64,000 bases of DNA from an uncultured Sphingomonadaceae bacterium (GTDB lineage Bacteria; Pseudomonadota; Alphaproteobacteria; Sphingomonadales; Sphingomonadaceae). Position numbers and translations under genes: made by a program. A model generated the notes under the pieces. The model worked only from the letters and a program-made list of their open reading frames with translations. It was not told the origin of the DNA and made no database searches. Every line of letters starts with the position of its first letter. The first letter of the stretch is position 1. Below are positions 36,656 through 46,596 of the stretch, in pieces. The stretch lies in assembly GCA_938050045.1 (NCBI GenBank), contig CALLJS010000005.1, positions 62,001 through 126,000 of the forward strand, given 5' to 3'.

Positions 36656-36683
36656 AAAAAATAAAGCCCGCGAAAGCGAGCTT
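36656..36683 (-). terminator. Rho-independent terminator of the ileS-lspA-DUF3035 run
   Basis: On the minus strand AAGCTCGC pairs with GCGGGCTT (one T-G pair) around TTTC, followed by TATTTTTT. It lies 26 bp after the DUF3035 stop and in the plus direction may also end dxs. Confidence 0.85.
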
Positions 36684-36709
36684 CATTCTCTATAAAATAT
36701 ATTAAATAT

Positions 36710-37120
36710 TCACTCTGGCGTTGTTGCCTGTGCGTTACGGCCAGCCCCTTCGGGGGCTGCGATAATATCGCGCGTTACATTGCCCTTGGCAACGGTGTTG
36801 GTTTCTGGATCATCGACGCTGCTACGGATAGCGGCATCGGCATCACCAGCCTGTTTCAGAACGCCGCTCTCAACGGCACTACGCGCTGCTTCGCCGCCAA
36901 ATAATGCGCTTAAAACTTGCTCTTGCGCGCTGGTTGCATTGGGGCGTAGCGCGCCATTTTGCGGCGGCACAAGTATGAAGTCTGGCGGAACTACCAATGG
37001 CGCTTGGCGCGATACGGCAAATTCATCGGGACGCTGGCGATCAAATACACCGCCTGATCCGCATGCCGATAACAATGTTACCATGCTTAAAGCGACTATT
37101 GTTGAGGCAGTTTTGCGCAT
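36710..37120 (-). CDS. DUF3035 lipoprotein (BamF-type)
   Basis: The 136-residue protein has a lipoprotein signal with lipobox LLSAC (Cys20) and a disordered-looking, Pro/Ala-rich mature part with the conserved PDEFAV and PLVVPPDFILVPP segments of DUF3035. NCBI-type annotation names this family a subunit of the outer-membrane barrel assembly machine, BamF, in alphaproteobacteria. It follows lspA, the lipoprotein signal peptidase that would process it, by 81 bp. It ends the operon before a terminator. Confidence 0.82.
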   Translation of the reverse strand: MRKTASTIVALSMVTLLSACGSGGVFDRQRPDEFAVSRQAPLVVPPDFILVPPQNGALRPNATSAQEQVLSALFGGEAARSAVESGVLKQAGDADAAIRSSVDDPETNTVAKGNVTRDIIAAPEGAGRNAQATTPE

Positions 37121-37201
37121 TATTTCGTCTCCATTAAGTTTTATTCAAAACGCATTATCAAAAATATTATGAACGCGCCATTACTATTTCGGATTGCGTC
37201 T

Positions 37202-37744
37202 TCATTCTGCAGTTTCAATATCATTTCCGTTGTTGGGGGCTTCCTCGGCGGGGGTTTCAGTGCCATCTTTCATGAAAATCGCGCGCAGCAATAATATGGC
37301 CACACCAATGCTGATGGCGGCATCGGCGAGATTGAATATGAAAAAAGGACGAAAGCTACCAAAATGCAAATCAGCATAATCAACGACATAGCCATAGCGC
37401 GCGCGATCCACAATATTGCCCATTGCCCCCCCCAATACTAGGGACAGGCACAGAATATCGCCGCGTAATTTCTCGCGCCAAATCCAGATTAAGACGCCAA
37501 TGGCAATGGCAGCGGTAAGGGCGACTAAGGCCCAGCGAGCCGTCTCGCTCTCTGCGGTGAGAAAGCCCATCGATACGCCGCGATTTTCCGCCCAGCGTAA
37601 ATCAAAAAAGCTGATGATATGAATGACGCCGCGACTTTTGAGCTGCAGCGGCCCAATCATCGCATATTTAATCGCTTGATCGGCAAAAAATACCATCGAT
37701 GCGAGCATGATCGCTTGTAGGCGATATTTTTGAATCTTATCCAT
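37202..37744 (-). CDS. lspA: Lipoprotein signal peptidase (signal peptidase II)
   Basis: The 180-residue membrane protein has four helices and both catalytic aspartates, in GNIVDRARYGYVVDY and FNLADAAIS. It cleaves prolipoproteins before the lipid-modified Cys. Its ATG overlaps the ileS stop by 8 bp, the usual ileS-lspA coupling in bacteria. The C-terminal 20 residues are acidic and extra. The next gene encodes a lipoprotein. Confidence 0.95.
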   Translation of the reverse strand: MDKIQKYRLQAIMLASMVFFADQAIKYAMIGPLQLKSRGVIHIISFFDLRWAENRGVSMGFLTAESETARWALVALTAAIAIGVLIWIWREKLRGDILCLSLVLGGAMGNIVDRARYGYVVDYADLHFGSFRPFFIFNLADAAISIGVAILLLRAIFMKDGTETPAEEAPNNGNDIETAE

Positions 37745-40610
37745 ATATCACATCCTCACAACGACCACATAAATCGCCATCTTCGCTGACTTCGGGCAGC
37801 AATCGCCAACACCGACCGCATTTATAATGTTCGGTTTTGGTAACGGATAGCGCGCCATCGGTCAAATCCGCCACGATACATAATTCGGTAAATTCTTCGC
37901 TGCTTATGGGTAAATCTTGCAATGGATATTGCACTTCTGCTTCTAGGCTTGAGCGGATGATTTTATCACGGCGAAGCGGCTCAATAGCTTCTGTAACGGC
38001 AACGCGCGCTTCACGAATGAACGCCCATTTATCATTGAGCGCATCATCTTGCCATGCTGCATCAATTTCGGGCCAGACTTTCAAATGGATGCTGTCATTG
38101 TCATCGGGGAAGCGGCTTTGCCAAATTTCCTCAGCGGTAAAGACCAGCACAGGCGCAATATAGCGGGTGAGGGCGTGGAATAATATGTCCATTGCGCTGC
38201 GATAGGCGCGGCGTTTCGGATCGCTCGGTGCATCGCAATAAAGACAATCTTTACGAATATCGAAAAAGAAGGCCGATAAATCATCCTGCGCAAAGCTTGA
38301 TAGAGTCCGCATATAAGGGCCAAAGGCGAAATTATTGATATGCTCTTTTAGCTGCGCATCGACTAGTGCCAAGCGGTGCAGAATATAACGCTCAAGCTCT
38401 GGCATGTCGCTCGGGTCAATGCGCTCGCTTTCGTCAAAATCAGATAGACCACCCAGCATATAGCGGAACGTATTGCGCAGCTTACGATAAGTGTCGGTGA
38501 CGCCTTTTAGGATTTCATCACCAATGCGGTGGTCCTCGGTATAATCGACGCTCGCTGCCCAGAGCCGCAAAATATCAGCACCATTGACGTTGATAATCTT
38601 TTTCGGATCAATGGTATTGCCCAGCGATTTGGACATTTTCTTGCCATTTTTATCCATGGTAAAACCGTGCGTTAGCAATGCTTTATAGGGCGCTTCGCCG
38701 CGCGTACCGCAGCTTTCTAATAAGCTACTTTGGAACCAACCACGGTGCTGGTCAGAGCCTTCTAAATATAGATCCGCCTTCCAGCTTTGCGATGGCCATA
38801 TATCGGATTCGAGCGTGAAAACGTGCGTGCATCCGCTGTCGAACCAAACGTCCAAAATGTCGGTGACAATATCATAATCGTCGAGATTATAGGCATCGCC
38901 CAAAAATTCCTGATGATCGGCGTTGAACCAAGCATCGGCACCGCCCGTTTTGAAGGCTTCGATAATGCGGGCATTCACCGCAGAGTCATTCAAATAATTA
39001 CCCGTTTTGCGATCCAAGAATAGCGCGATAGGAACACCCCAAGCGCGTTGACGAGAAAGCACCCAATCGGGACGCCCCTCAACCATAGATGAAATGCGGT
39101 TGCGGCCTTTTTCGGGGACAAAGCGAGTGTCGGCGATTGCTTTAACGGCCTTTTGGCGCAATGTTTCATCGCCCTCCTGTGTAGAGCGATCCATCGGAAC
39201 GAACCATTGCGGCGTGCAGCGATAGATGATTTTTGCTTTGGAACGCCAGCTATGCGGATAGCTGTGCTGGAAATCATCGGCTGCCGATAATAATGCACCT
39301 GTTTCGCGCAAGTCGCTGCAAATTGGCCCGTCTTTAGCGGTAAATTTCTTGTTGATGACGCTGCCTGCGCGCTCATCACCGCGCGGCAACCATGCCCAAT
39401 CTTCGCGGTACACGCCATCGCCATCGACGGCAAATACGGGGTTGATGCCATTGGCTTTGCACAAGGTAAAATCATCCTCGCCATGATCGGGCGCCATATG
39501 GACGAGACCCGTACCCGCTTCGGTGGTGACAAAGGATGATCCATTAAGAAAGGGGCGGGGTTTGTTATAAAAATCGCTGTCGGGAAATTTATCCGCCATC
39601 GGATGTTTCGCCATCGCCCCAGCAAGCTCTGAGCCTTGTAACATAACAATGCCATTCAATAAAACTCTCGTATCATATTGCTTATCGAGACGTTCATTGA
39701 ATGCACTGAGCAGCTTCCGCGCTATAAAGAACTTTTTGCCTTTTAACTCTTCGACGTTGATTGCTTCTACTAGGCCGTACTCAATATCCGCGCCATAAGC
39801 CAAAGCTTGGTTCACAGGAATTGTCCACGGCGTCGTCGTCCAAATCACAGCATGAATTTTCTCGCCTGCATCAATCAGCTCTTGAAGTTTTGGTGCATTG
39901 GGCGCTGCGGTAATTTCAAACGCCACATCAATCTGCGTTGATGTAATCTCCTCATATTCCACTTCGGCTTCGGCCAATGCGGTTTTTTCAACGGGAGACC
40001 ACATCACCGGTTTTGCGCCGCGATATAATTGGCCGCTTTCGGCAAATTTGAGCAGCTCGGAAACAATGGTGGCTTCGGCATGATAATCCATGGTGAGATA
40101 AGGTTTGTCCCATTCGCCCATCACGCCCAAACGCTTAAATTCCTCGCGCTGTACATCGACCCATTTGTCGGCATATTCGCGGCACTCGGCGCGAAACTCG
40201 CTTGGCGGTACTTCGTCCTTATTGCGCTTTTTCTTACGATATTGTTCTTCGATTTTCCATTCAATCGGCAGACCATGACAATCCCAACCGGGAACATAGG
40301 GCGCGTCTTTGCCGAGCAAGGATTGGCTGCGCACCACCAAATCTTTCAAAGTTTTATTGAGCGCATGACCGATATGGATATTACCATTGGCATAGGGCGG
40401 GCCATCGTGCAGGATGAATTTCTCTGCCTCTTTGCGGCTTTCGCGCAATTTTTGATAAAGCCCAATATTCTCCCAACGCTCTAAAATCGCGGGTTCTTTA
40501 TTGGCCAAGCCTGCTTTCATAGGAAAGGCGGTTTTGGGCAAAAAAACCGTATCTTTATAGTCGGGCTTTTCAGCAGCGTCTTGCGCTTCATTTTTGGGCG
40601 TATCAGTCAT
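37737..40610 (-). CDS. ileS: Isoleucyl-tRNA synthetase
   Basis: The 957-residue class I synthetase has the HIGH motif (PYANGNIHIGHALNK), the KMSKS motif (KKMSKSLGNTI) and an editing domain with TTPWTIPVNQALA. The C-terminal zinc knuckle CGRCWRLLPE...CGRCEDV is intact. I start it at MTDTPKNEAQ (40610); the frame extends to 40646 but the extra residues are not family-like. The preceding AACAGG is a weak ribosome binding site. It overlaps lspA at its end. Confidence 0.96.
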   Translation of the reverse strand: MTDTPKNEAQDAAEKPDYKDTVFLPKTAFPMKAGLANKEPAILERWENIGLYQKLRESRKEAEKFILHDGPPYANGNIHIGHALNKTLKDLVVRSQSLLGKDAPYVPGWDCHGLPIEWKIEEQYRKKKRNKDEVPPSEFRAECREYADKWVDVQREEFKRLGVMGEWDKPYLTMDYHAEATIVSELLKFAESGQLYRGAKPVMWSPVEKTALAEAEVEYEEITSTQIDVAFEITAAPNAPKLQELIDAGEKIHAVIWTTTPWTIPVNQALAYGADIEYGLVEAINVEELKGKKFFIARKLLSAFNERLDKQYDTRVLLNGIVMLQGSELAGAMAKHPMADKFPDSDFYNKPRPFLNGSSFVTTEAGTGLVHMAPDHGEDDFTLCKANGINPVFAVDGDGVYREDWAWLPRGDERAGSVINKKFTAKDGPICSDLRETGALLSAADDFQHSYPHSWRSKAKIIYRCTPQWFVPMDRSTQEGDETLRQKAVKAIADTRFVPEKGRNRISSMVEGRPDWVLSRQRAWGVPIALFLDRKTGNYLNDSAVNARIIEAFKTGGADAWFNADHQEFLGDAYNLDDYDIVTDILDVWFDSGCTHVFTLESDIWPSQSWKADLYLEGSDQHRGWFQSSLLESCGTRGEAPYKALLTHGFTMDKNGKKMSKSLGNTIDPKKIINVNGADILRLWAASVDYTEDHRIGDEILKGVTDTYRKLRNTFRYMLGGLSDFDESERIDPSDMPELERYILHRLALVDAQLKEHINNFAFGPYMRTLSSFAQDDLSAFFFDIRKDCLYCDAPSDPKRRAYRSAMDILFHALTRYIAPVLVFTAEEIWQSRFPDDNDSIHLKVWPEIDAAWQDDALNDKWAFIREARVAVTEAIEPLRRDKIIRSSLEAEVQYPLQDLPISSEEFTELCIVADLTDGALSVTKTEHYKCGRCWRLLPEVSEDGDLCGRCEDVIYG

Positions 40611-40689
40611 CCTGTTGCGATTAAGCAAATAGTGCGCGCCTCGCAAGCCTTTAGTTTGCTAGCGCATCCAATATAAGAGTCTTTAGGGC

Positions 40690-41529
40690 TTATCTTATTA
40701 ATGCAGTGCCTAGATTTTTAATATCATCTATCCATATATTGCCCACAAAACTATCGGGTATATCGCTATAACTATCCACGTCATCAAGGCCGATGATTTC
40801 ACCATCTAATATCTCTTTAACGACAAAAATTTCAACATCATTTTCGGCAAAACGTTGCATGAGGCGATCGGGCCAACCCCATAGGGTAAAGCCATCATTT
40901 AGCGTAATAATGGCCGTGCCTTGGGCGCAGCTATTGGGGATGTTCCCATACCATCCGCTGTTTTTATAATCATTGATACATTGGCGCGCCGCTGAAACGG
41001 GCAGTGCTTTTACGGTCGGAAGAGCATCGGCGACTTTTTTTGTAAGGTCATTATCCCCATATACCCAGATTTGTTTGGGATAAGTTTTGCCTGTTAGGGC
41101 GGCTATCATCGCATTGGCTTTATCATCATCGCTAGCTCTTAAAGGCATGAAGATTTCCAGTGCCGACATCGCCGATATGGCATCATTTATGTTAGAGCGT
41201 GGGCGATTTTGATCCGCTGCGCAATCGGTTTTTGGCGGCCGTGGGATCAGCAATTGATTGCCAACCAATTCGGTTTCAAACTTAACCGCATCGGCATCAT
41301 GGGCGGCAATGGATCGTAATGATCGCACATCGGCATTGTAAGGCGTCTCATTATAAGCCAATTCAGCATCGATAATACAATTTTGCTTATCAACGGGGAG
41401 CGGCCAACTGCCATGTCCTATGAGGATAATCTCGCCATCAGTTTCATCGGCGAGCCATGATGCATTTAGCAGATATATTCCATAGATAATGAAACAGAAA
41501 ACCCCAAATATGATCTTTTTCTTACTCAT
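40690..41529 (-). CDS. Divergent glycerophosphodiester phosphodiesterase-like membrane-anchored protein
   Basis: The 279-residue protein has an N-terminal anchor (residues 4-22) and a GDPD-like TIM-barrel outline: HDADAVKFETELVGNQLLIPRP resembles the second-strand motif, and WGWPDRLMQRFAENDVEIFVV and the end GNIWIDDIKNL match the C-terminal strands. The hallmark HRG-x-PENT of active enzymes reads GHGSWPLPVDKQN, so catalytic residues are altered and activity is doubtful. It sits 3 bp after ribF and 80 bp before ileS on the minus strand, in the middle of the long operon. The assignment is by eye and moderate. Confidence 0.55.
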   Translation of the reverse strand: MSKKKIIFGVFCFIIYGIYLLNASWLADETDGEIILIGHGSWPLPVDKQNCIIDAELAYNETPYNADVRSLRSIAAHDADAVKFETELVGNQLLIPRPPKTDCAADQNRPRSNINDAISAMSALEIFMPLRASDDDKANAMIAALTGKTYPKQIWVYGDNDLTKKVADALPTVKALPVSAARQCINDYKNSGWYGNIPNSCAQGTAIITLNDGFTLWGWPDRLMQRFAENDVEIFVVKEILDGEIIGLDDVDSYSDIPDSFVGNIWIDDIKNLGTALIR

Positions 41530-41532
41530 AAG

Positions 41533-42456
41533 CTATTCTAATAATGCTCTCGCACGATCACAATCTAATGCCATTTGTGTTTTTAATTCTTCTATATTGT
41601 CAAACTTTGCTTCACCGCGCAAGAAATGATGTAATTCGACTTCGATGGTTTGACCATATAAATCTTCGTTAAAATCGAAAAAATAAGGCTCTAACAGCTC
41701 TTTGGGCGGATCAAAGCTTGGGCGCATTCCCAAATTGGCAGCCCCATCCAATATGCGGCCATCGGGCAAGCGACCTTTTACTGCATAAATGCCATATTTA
41801 GGGCGCAAATATTGGTTCATCTCTATATTGGCGGTGGGATAACCGAGCAACCGCCCATTTTTATCACCATGAATGACGTCGCCCTTGATAGTGAATGGAC
41901 GGGTGAGAAGCTGCATTGCATTTTGCGGGTTGCCCTCTTGCAGGGCTTTGCGAATGCGGCTGGATGAAATGACTTCATCGTCTTTCATGACTTTTACCGC
42001 CTTAGCCGAAAGCCCCACCATAGCCCCATAGCCATGCAGCAATAATATGTCGCCTTTTGCGCCTTGGCCAAAGGTGAAATCTTCCCCCGTGACAACGCCA
42101 TAAGCCCCTAAATGATCGACCAATAAATGGGCTATGAAATCGTCTGCTCTAGTGCTCGCCAATGCTGCGTTGAAAGAAAAAACCAGCATCGCATTTGCGC
42201 CTGCTTGGCCAAAGAGCTCTGCGCGTTGTTCGAGCGTTGTCAAGCGAAAGGGTGGTGTGTCGGGACGAAAATAGCGTACTGGGTGTGGATCAAATGTTGC
42301 TATGATTAGAGGCCGGCCTTTGCTTTGCGCCCAATCATAAGCGGTCTTGGTTACCAGTTGATGCCCTTTGTGGAATCCATCAAAATTACCAAGCGCAATG
42401 ATCGCTCCGCGCACATCATCGGGGATTTTTTCATCGGAATAATAAATTGGGGTCAT
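41533..42456 (-). CDS. ribF: Bifunctional riboflavin kinase / FAD synthetase
   Basis: The 307-residue protein has the FAD synthetase domain with GNFDGFHKGHQ and ISSSRIRKAL, and the C-terminal flavokinase domain with GDKNGRLLGYPTANIEM. It makes FMN and FAD from riboflavin and ATP. It lies 3 bp after the dipeptidase stop and 3 bp before the GDPD-like gene, so it is part of a long unit. In many bacteria ribF precedes ileS-lspA, as here with one gene inserted. Confidence 0.95.
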   Translation of the reverse strand: MTPIYYSDEKIPDDVRGAIIALGNFDGFHKGHQLVTKTAYDWAQSKGRPLIIATFDPHPVRYFRPDTPPFRLTTLEQRAELFGQAGANAMLVFSFNAALASTRADDFIAHLLVDHLGAYGVVTGEDFTFGQGAKGDILLLHGYGAMVGLSAKAVKVMKDDEVISSSRIRKALQEGNPQNAMQLLTRPFTIKGDVIHGDKNGRLLGYPTANIEMNQYLRPKYGIYAVKGRLPDGRILDGAANLGMRPSFDPPKELLEPYFFDFNEDLYGQTIEVELHHFLRGEAKFDNIEELKTQMALDCDRARALLE

Positions 42457-42459
42457 TCT

Positions 42460-43632
42460 CTATAAAGGCTCTATTCCTGCTTTCAAAAAGCGTATTGCAT
42501 TACCGCCCATGACAGCTCGAATTTCTGCATTCGTGAATCCAGCCTCCATGAGGGCTTGGGTTATATGCACCAATCCCGAAGTATCAAATCGCGCTGTAAT
42601 AGCACCATCATAGTCGCTGCCCAATGCTATATAGTCTATGCCCGCAATATCGCGTATATGTTTCATAGCTGCGGCAATGGAAGCGGGCGAAGTATCGCAC
42701 ACTGCACCCTCCCAATATCCAATACCGATGAGACCACCATTCGCCGCAATAGCCAGGATTTCATCATCATTAAGATTGCGATTCGCATTACATTTGGCTT
42801 GCACCCCGCCATGGCTCGATACCACGGGACGCCGCGCCATAGTCAGCACATCTGTAACGGCTGCGCGGCTGGCATGGGCAATATCAACAATCATACCCTT
42901 TTCTTCCATGGCGATAACAATCTCTTTGCCAAAATCCGTGAGACCATATTTTTTTGTGCCGTGCATAGAGCCAGCGACTTCATTATCAAAAAAATGCGCC
43001 AGACCCGCCATGCGAAAACCGGCATCGTATAATTTATCTAAATTTTCGCGCTTGCCCTCTAAATTTTGCAATCCCTCGATGGATAGCATCGCGCCAATGC
43101 GCTTGCCTCCATTGGAGCGCGCGTTGAGCATTCTGTCAATCGAGCGGCTAGATTTGATAGTAACCATAGCGTCTTTGGTCTTAGCGACAACATCATCCAT
43201 TTTTTCGGCATGATAGAGCGAGCGGTTGAGCAGCGAATTCCATGTGTGTATTGGCTGTAATTGGCTGATAGCAAGCAATGTGATATTATCGCTTTCATCG
43301 CTATTGCTGTCATAATTCTGGCCACTGGGGGTCTTTGTTACCGATGAGAAAATTTGAAGCGCGACATTGCCATCTTGCAAACGTCCTAAATCCATATGGC
43401 CATAATCGGCATCGTCGAGCAAAGATCGCTTCCACAATAATGTGTCCGAATGAAGATCAACGATGGTTAAACTATCGTGTAATTTTTGGGCCTCAGCCGT
43501 GATGGTTGGCAGTGGTTTGCCATCAATCTTATTGGTATTGCTATCGAATATTTTGGGTATAAATGTGAAATAGGCAATCACCAGTAGGATGATAAATAGG
43601 ATGAACCCATATAATAGTCTCTTTTTGGTCAT
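42460..43632 (-). CDS. Membrane-anchored renal-type dipeptidase (M19)
   Basis: The 390-residue protein has a membrane anchor (about 7-27) and an M19 domain: VDLHSDTLLW with the metal-binding HxD near residue 60, LSIEGLQNLEG with the bridging Glu, ISSHGGVQAKCN-like VVSSHGG and LGSDYDGA with the final Asp. Such zinc enzymes cleave dipeptides in the periplasm. It overlaps folA by 4 bp (ATGA) and lies 3 bp before ribF. All metal ligands are recognisable, so it should be active. Confidence 0.9.
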   Translation of the reverse strand: MTKKRLLYGFILFIILLVIAYFTFIPKIFDSNTNKIDGKPLPTITAEAQKLHDSLTIVDLHSDTLLWKRSLLDDADYGHMDLGRLQDGNVALQIFSSVTKTPSGQNYDSNSDESDNITLLAISQLQPIHTWNSLLNRSLYHAEKMDDVVAKTKDAMVTIKSSRSIDRMLNARSNGGKRIGAMLSIEGLQNLEGKRENLDKLYDAGFRMAGLAHFFDNEVAGSMHGTKKYGLTDFGKEIVIAMEEKGMIVDIAHASRAAVTDVLTMARRPVVSSHGGVQAKCNANRNLNDDEILAIAANGGLIGIGYWEGAVCDTSPASIAAAMKHIRDIAGIDYIALGSDYDGAITARFDTSGLVHITQALMEAGFTNAEIRAVMGGNAIRFLKAGIEPL

Positions 43633-44144
43633 ATTTTTCTTACCAATGTAATAAAGCTATGCGCGGCTTGTTTATCAACAGCTTCGTGATAGACGCGCTG
43701 CGTCTCTTGCCAGACCGATGTGTCAAATTTGTCCATCATCGTATCACCATGGGCATTAATATGCACCTGCGTCAATATGATTTTATCTGCATAGTTTTCA
43801 AATAATTTATATATTTGCGCTCCGCCAATGATAGAAATTTTGGGTGTACCCGCTATTTTAATGGCGTCATCGAGCGTGCTAGCTTTTTCGGCTCCTTGCG
43901 CAGTCCAGTTGGGATCACGGGTTAAAACTATGTGGCGTCTTCCTGGTAATAATCCTGGCAGGCTATCAAATGTTTTGTGCCCCATAACCATGGGCGATCC
44001 TTTGGTTATGGCTTTGAAATGTTTGAGATCAGCAGGCAGATACCATGGTAATTTACCTGCATCGCCAATGATGCCATTATCCGCCATAGCCAAAACCATA
44101 GTGATTTCAGGCGTTGAGGCGCGTTTGTAACTATCAATAGTCAT
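43629..44144 (-). CDS. folA: Dihydrofolate reductase
   Basis: The 171-residue enzyme has ITMVLAMADNGIIGDAGKLPWYLPADLKHFK (start of the fold with the catalytic acidic residue in strand B), KGSPMVMGHKTFDSLPGLLPGR and ISIIGGAQIYKLF. It makes tetrahydrofolate. It overlaps the dipeptidase by 4 bp and follows purK by 8 bp. With pabB/pabC in the same window it serves folate metabolism, though they are in separate operons. Confidence 0.95.
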   Translation of the reverse strand: MTIDSYKRASTPEITMVLAMADNGIIGDAGKLPWYLPADLKHFKAITKGSPMVMGHKTFDSLPGLLPGRRHIVLTRDPNWTAQGAEKASTLDDAIKIAGTPKISIIGGAQIYKLFENYADKIILTQVHINAHGDTMMDKFDTSVWQETQRVYHEAVDKQAAHSFITLVRKI

Positions 44145-44152
44145 ATCAGTTA

Positions 44153-45226
44153 TTAATCAAAATAAAGGCGCGTAACATGGCCCATTTTTCGACCTTCGAG
44201 AATCTTATCTTTGCCATATAGATGCAAATTATTGCGACTATCGCTCAAAATATTATCCAATTGATCGGTATAATCGCCAATTAAATTTTTCATTTCAACA
44301 CGGTCTGATAGAGTCTTTGTGGCACCAAGCGGCATACCCGTGATGGCGCGAATATGGTTTTCAAACTGGCTTGTTATCGTTGCCTCTATTGTCCAATGGC
44401 CGCTATTATGAACCCGTGGGGCCATTTCATTAAAGACAGGGCCGTTCGCGGTGGCAAAAAATTCGATCGTGAGCACACCGATATAATCCAATTCATCTGC
44501 AATACGGCTGGCTAATTTTCGCGCTTCGCTCCTCTGCGAATCTATTAATGGGCCTGTGGGGAAGGATGATTGTTTCAATATTCCATGCTGATGGACATTT
44601 TTCGAAGAATCCCATAATATGATATTACCCTCGAAGGTACGGGTTAAGATAACCGAAAATTCGGCTTCGAAATCAACATATTCTTCTAATATAGCATCGT
44701 TCTGGCCCACCGCCATCCATGCACCCGATAGGTTGGTGCTCTCATCGATACGCGCCTGGCCTTTGCCGTCATATCCTAGCCTATCGCTTTTCAATATAGC
44801 ATCAGCGCCCAATTTTACGATAGCAGCTTCAATATCCTCGCGTTTTGATATGGGAACATAGCGCGCCGTTACCGCACCGCATTTTTCAGCAAATTTCTTT
44901 TCACTCACGCGGCTTTGCGCAATTTCCAAGGCTTTAGCACTTGGCCGTAACACATATTTTTTTTCTAGTTTTTTTAGATTATCTACTTTGACATTCTCAA
45001 ATTCATAGGTGATGACATTGCAATCAGATGCAAATTTCATCAAGGCATCCAAATTATTATAAGATCCGCACGTAAATCGTGCTGAAACTTCTGCGGCGAC
45101 ATTATTTTTTTCTGGAGCATAAATATGAACTTTATACCCTAAGGTAGTTGCTGCAATGCTTAACATTTTGGCTAATTGACCGCCGCCCAAAATCCCAATG
45201 ACTGAACCAGGTTTTAAGAAATTCAT
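44153..45226 (-). CDS. purK: N5-carboxyaminoimidazole ribonucleotide synthase
   Basis: The 357-residue ATP-grasp enzyme has the opening [17 protein letters not shown], the ATP-grasp central part [16 protein letters not shown] and the Mg site [16 protein letters not shown]. It carboxylates aminoimidazole ribonucleotide with bicarbonate and ATP in purine synthesis. Its ATG overlaps the purE stop by 4 bp, the normal purE-purK coupling. Confidence 0.95.
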   Translation of the reverse strand: MNFLKPGSVIGILGGGQLAKMLSIAATTLGYKVHIYAPEKNNVAAEVSARFTCGSYNNLDALMKFASDCNVITYEFENVKVDNLKKLEKKYVLRPSAKALEIAQSRVSEKKFAEKCGAVTARYVPISKREDIEAAIVKLGADAILKSDRLGYDGKGQARIDESTNLSGAWMAVGQNDAILEEYVDFEAEFSVILTRTFEGNIILWDSSKNVHQHGILKQSSFPTGPLIDSQRSEARKLASRIADELDYIGVLTIEFFATANGPVFNEMAPRVHNSGHWTIEATITSQFENHIRAITGMPLGATKTLSDRVEMKNLIGDYTDQLDNILSDSRNNLHLYGKDKILEGRKMGHVTRLYFD

Positions 45227-45768
45227 AAATTATCACCATTATCTATAACATTTTCAGCGATAGTATTGCTTTGTTCTTTGCGCCAATATTCTAATTTTTG
45301 CGCGATCTTATCATCCTGTGTCGCCAATATTGAAATAGCCAATAAGGCCGCATTTTTTGCTCCAGCATTGCCTATCGCCAATGTGCCAACAGGAATGCCC
45401 GCTGGCATTTGAACGATGGATAAAAGACTGTCCATTCCATCCAAAGCTTTGGATTGCACAGGCACGCCAAGCACAGGCAAGCGCGTCATCGATGCAGCCA
45501 TGCCTGGTAAATGTGCGGCACCGCCTGCGCCTGCAATAATGACTTTTAATCCGCGCTTGACCGCTGTTTTTGCATAATTATATAGGCGATCGGGTGTTCG
45601 GTGCGCGGATATTATTTTGACGTCATGCGCAATGCCAAAATCATGCAATATCATAGCGGCATGCCGCATCGTTGCCCAGTCTGATTGGCTGCCCATGATA
45701 ATCCCAATTTGCGGATTTGCATCGCTGTTCGGATATTCAGATTTCTGTATGTTCGATTGTGAGCTCAA
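45223..45768 (-). CDS. purE: N5-carboxyaminoimidazole ribonucleotide mutase
   Basis: The 181-residue class I PurE has [23 protein letters not shown] with the active-site His, and [14 protein letters not shown]. It moves the carboxyl group from N5-CAIR to C4. The start is probably TTG at 45768: AAGGAA lies about 7 bp before it and no in-frame ATG exists before residue 25. It heads the long purE-...-DUF3035 run on the minus strand. Confidence 0.93.
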   Translation of the reverse strand: MSSQSNIQKSEYPNSDANPQIGIIMGSQSDWATMRHAAMILHDFGIAHDVKIISAHRTPDRLYNYAKTAVKRGLKVIIAGAGGAAHLPGMAASMTRLPVLGVPVQSKALDGMDSLLSIVQMPAGIPVGTLAIGNAGAKNAALLAISILATQDDKIAQKLEYWRKEQSNTIAENVIDNGDNL

Positions 45769-45982
45769 AACATGTTCCTTTTAGCAGCAACTTTTTATAA
45801 CAGACTGTTTTTAAGCTCTTAGCCTTTAATCTAATATAAAGGTTTGCGCAATCCATGATTAAAAAATATGAAAGGGTTGCCATAGGCTTGTAAAAAACTG
45901 TAAATAGAAACGCATTCTTCATCATTTGTAATTAAATGAATGTAATATATGCTGAGTAAACCATAGTGCGGTAAAGAGATAA

Positions 45983-46564
45983 ATGAACTTTTTAGATAAA
46001 AATGAATTACAACGATTGCGCCGCGAAAATGAGCGGTTACGCTGTGAAATCATATCGTTAAAGCAAGCCCTTAATCAAGATGATTTCACTTTAACGCACA
46101 ACCGCAAATATTTTTTAGAATTATTAGAGGATACTTGCCGTAATTGTAATGATCCTTTTTCTATATTGTTCATTGATGTCGATGGTTTGAAATTTGTGAA
46201 TGATAATTTTGGTCATGCCGCTGGAGATGAGATATTATTGCAAGTCGCTCATATGCTGAGCGCAGCGGTTGGTAAGCGCGATATTTTGGCGCGCATGGGC
46301 GGCGATGAATTTGCAATTTTAATGCATGATGTTGGGCATCGGGATAATGCACGGTTGGTTGAGGGTCTGTTAGAAAATATCTATGCTATCGATTTTCAAA
46401 TTGATAATATGCAAATGTCTATCACCGTATCTATTGGTATCTCTAATGGGTATAAAGGTGCTAAGCCAGAGCAATTATTGGCCGAAGCAGACCTTAATAT
46501 GTACCATCACAAAAAGCATAAAAATATAAATGATAATCAGCCTGCTATCGGCGCAGCTTCCTGA
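45983..46564 (+). CDS. Stand-alone GGDEF diguanylate cyclase
   Basis: The 193-residue protein has a short coiled coil (residues 5-32, ELQRLRRENERLRCEI) and one GGDEF domain (about 36-175) with LFIDVDGLKFVND and the intact active site RMGGDEFAIL. It should make cyclic di-GMP from two GTP. The inhibitory RxxD site, expected five residues before GGDEF, reads GKRD and is absent, so product inhibition through that site is unlikely. There is no sensor domain; the coiled coil could pair it with a partner or drive dimerisation. It is the only cyclic di-GMP gene here. Confidence 0.9.
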   Translation: MNFLDKNELQRLRRENERLRCEIISLKQALNQDDFTLTHNRKYFLELLEDTCRNCNDPFSILFIDVDGLKFVNDNFGHAAGDEILLQVAHMLSAAVGKRDILARMGGDEFAILMHDVGHRDNARLVEGLLENIYAIDFQIDNMQMSITVSIGISNGYKGAKPEQLLAEADLNMYHHKKHKNINDNQPAIGAAS

Positions 46565-46596
46565 TTTCTATAAGAGACATAAACAGCCAATCAGCG

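Noticed and set aside
36710-37120. Possible frameshift in the DUF3035 gene
   Set aside because: Length and motif order look normal for the family; the low-complexity sequence is typical.
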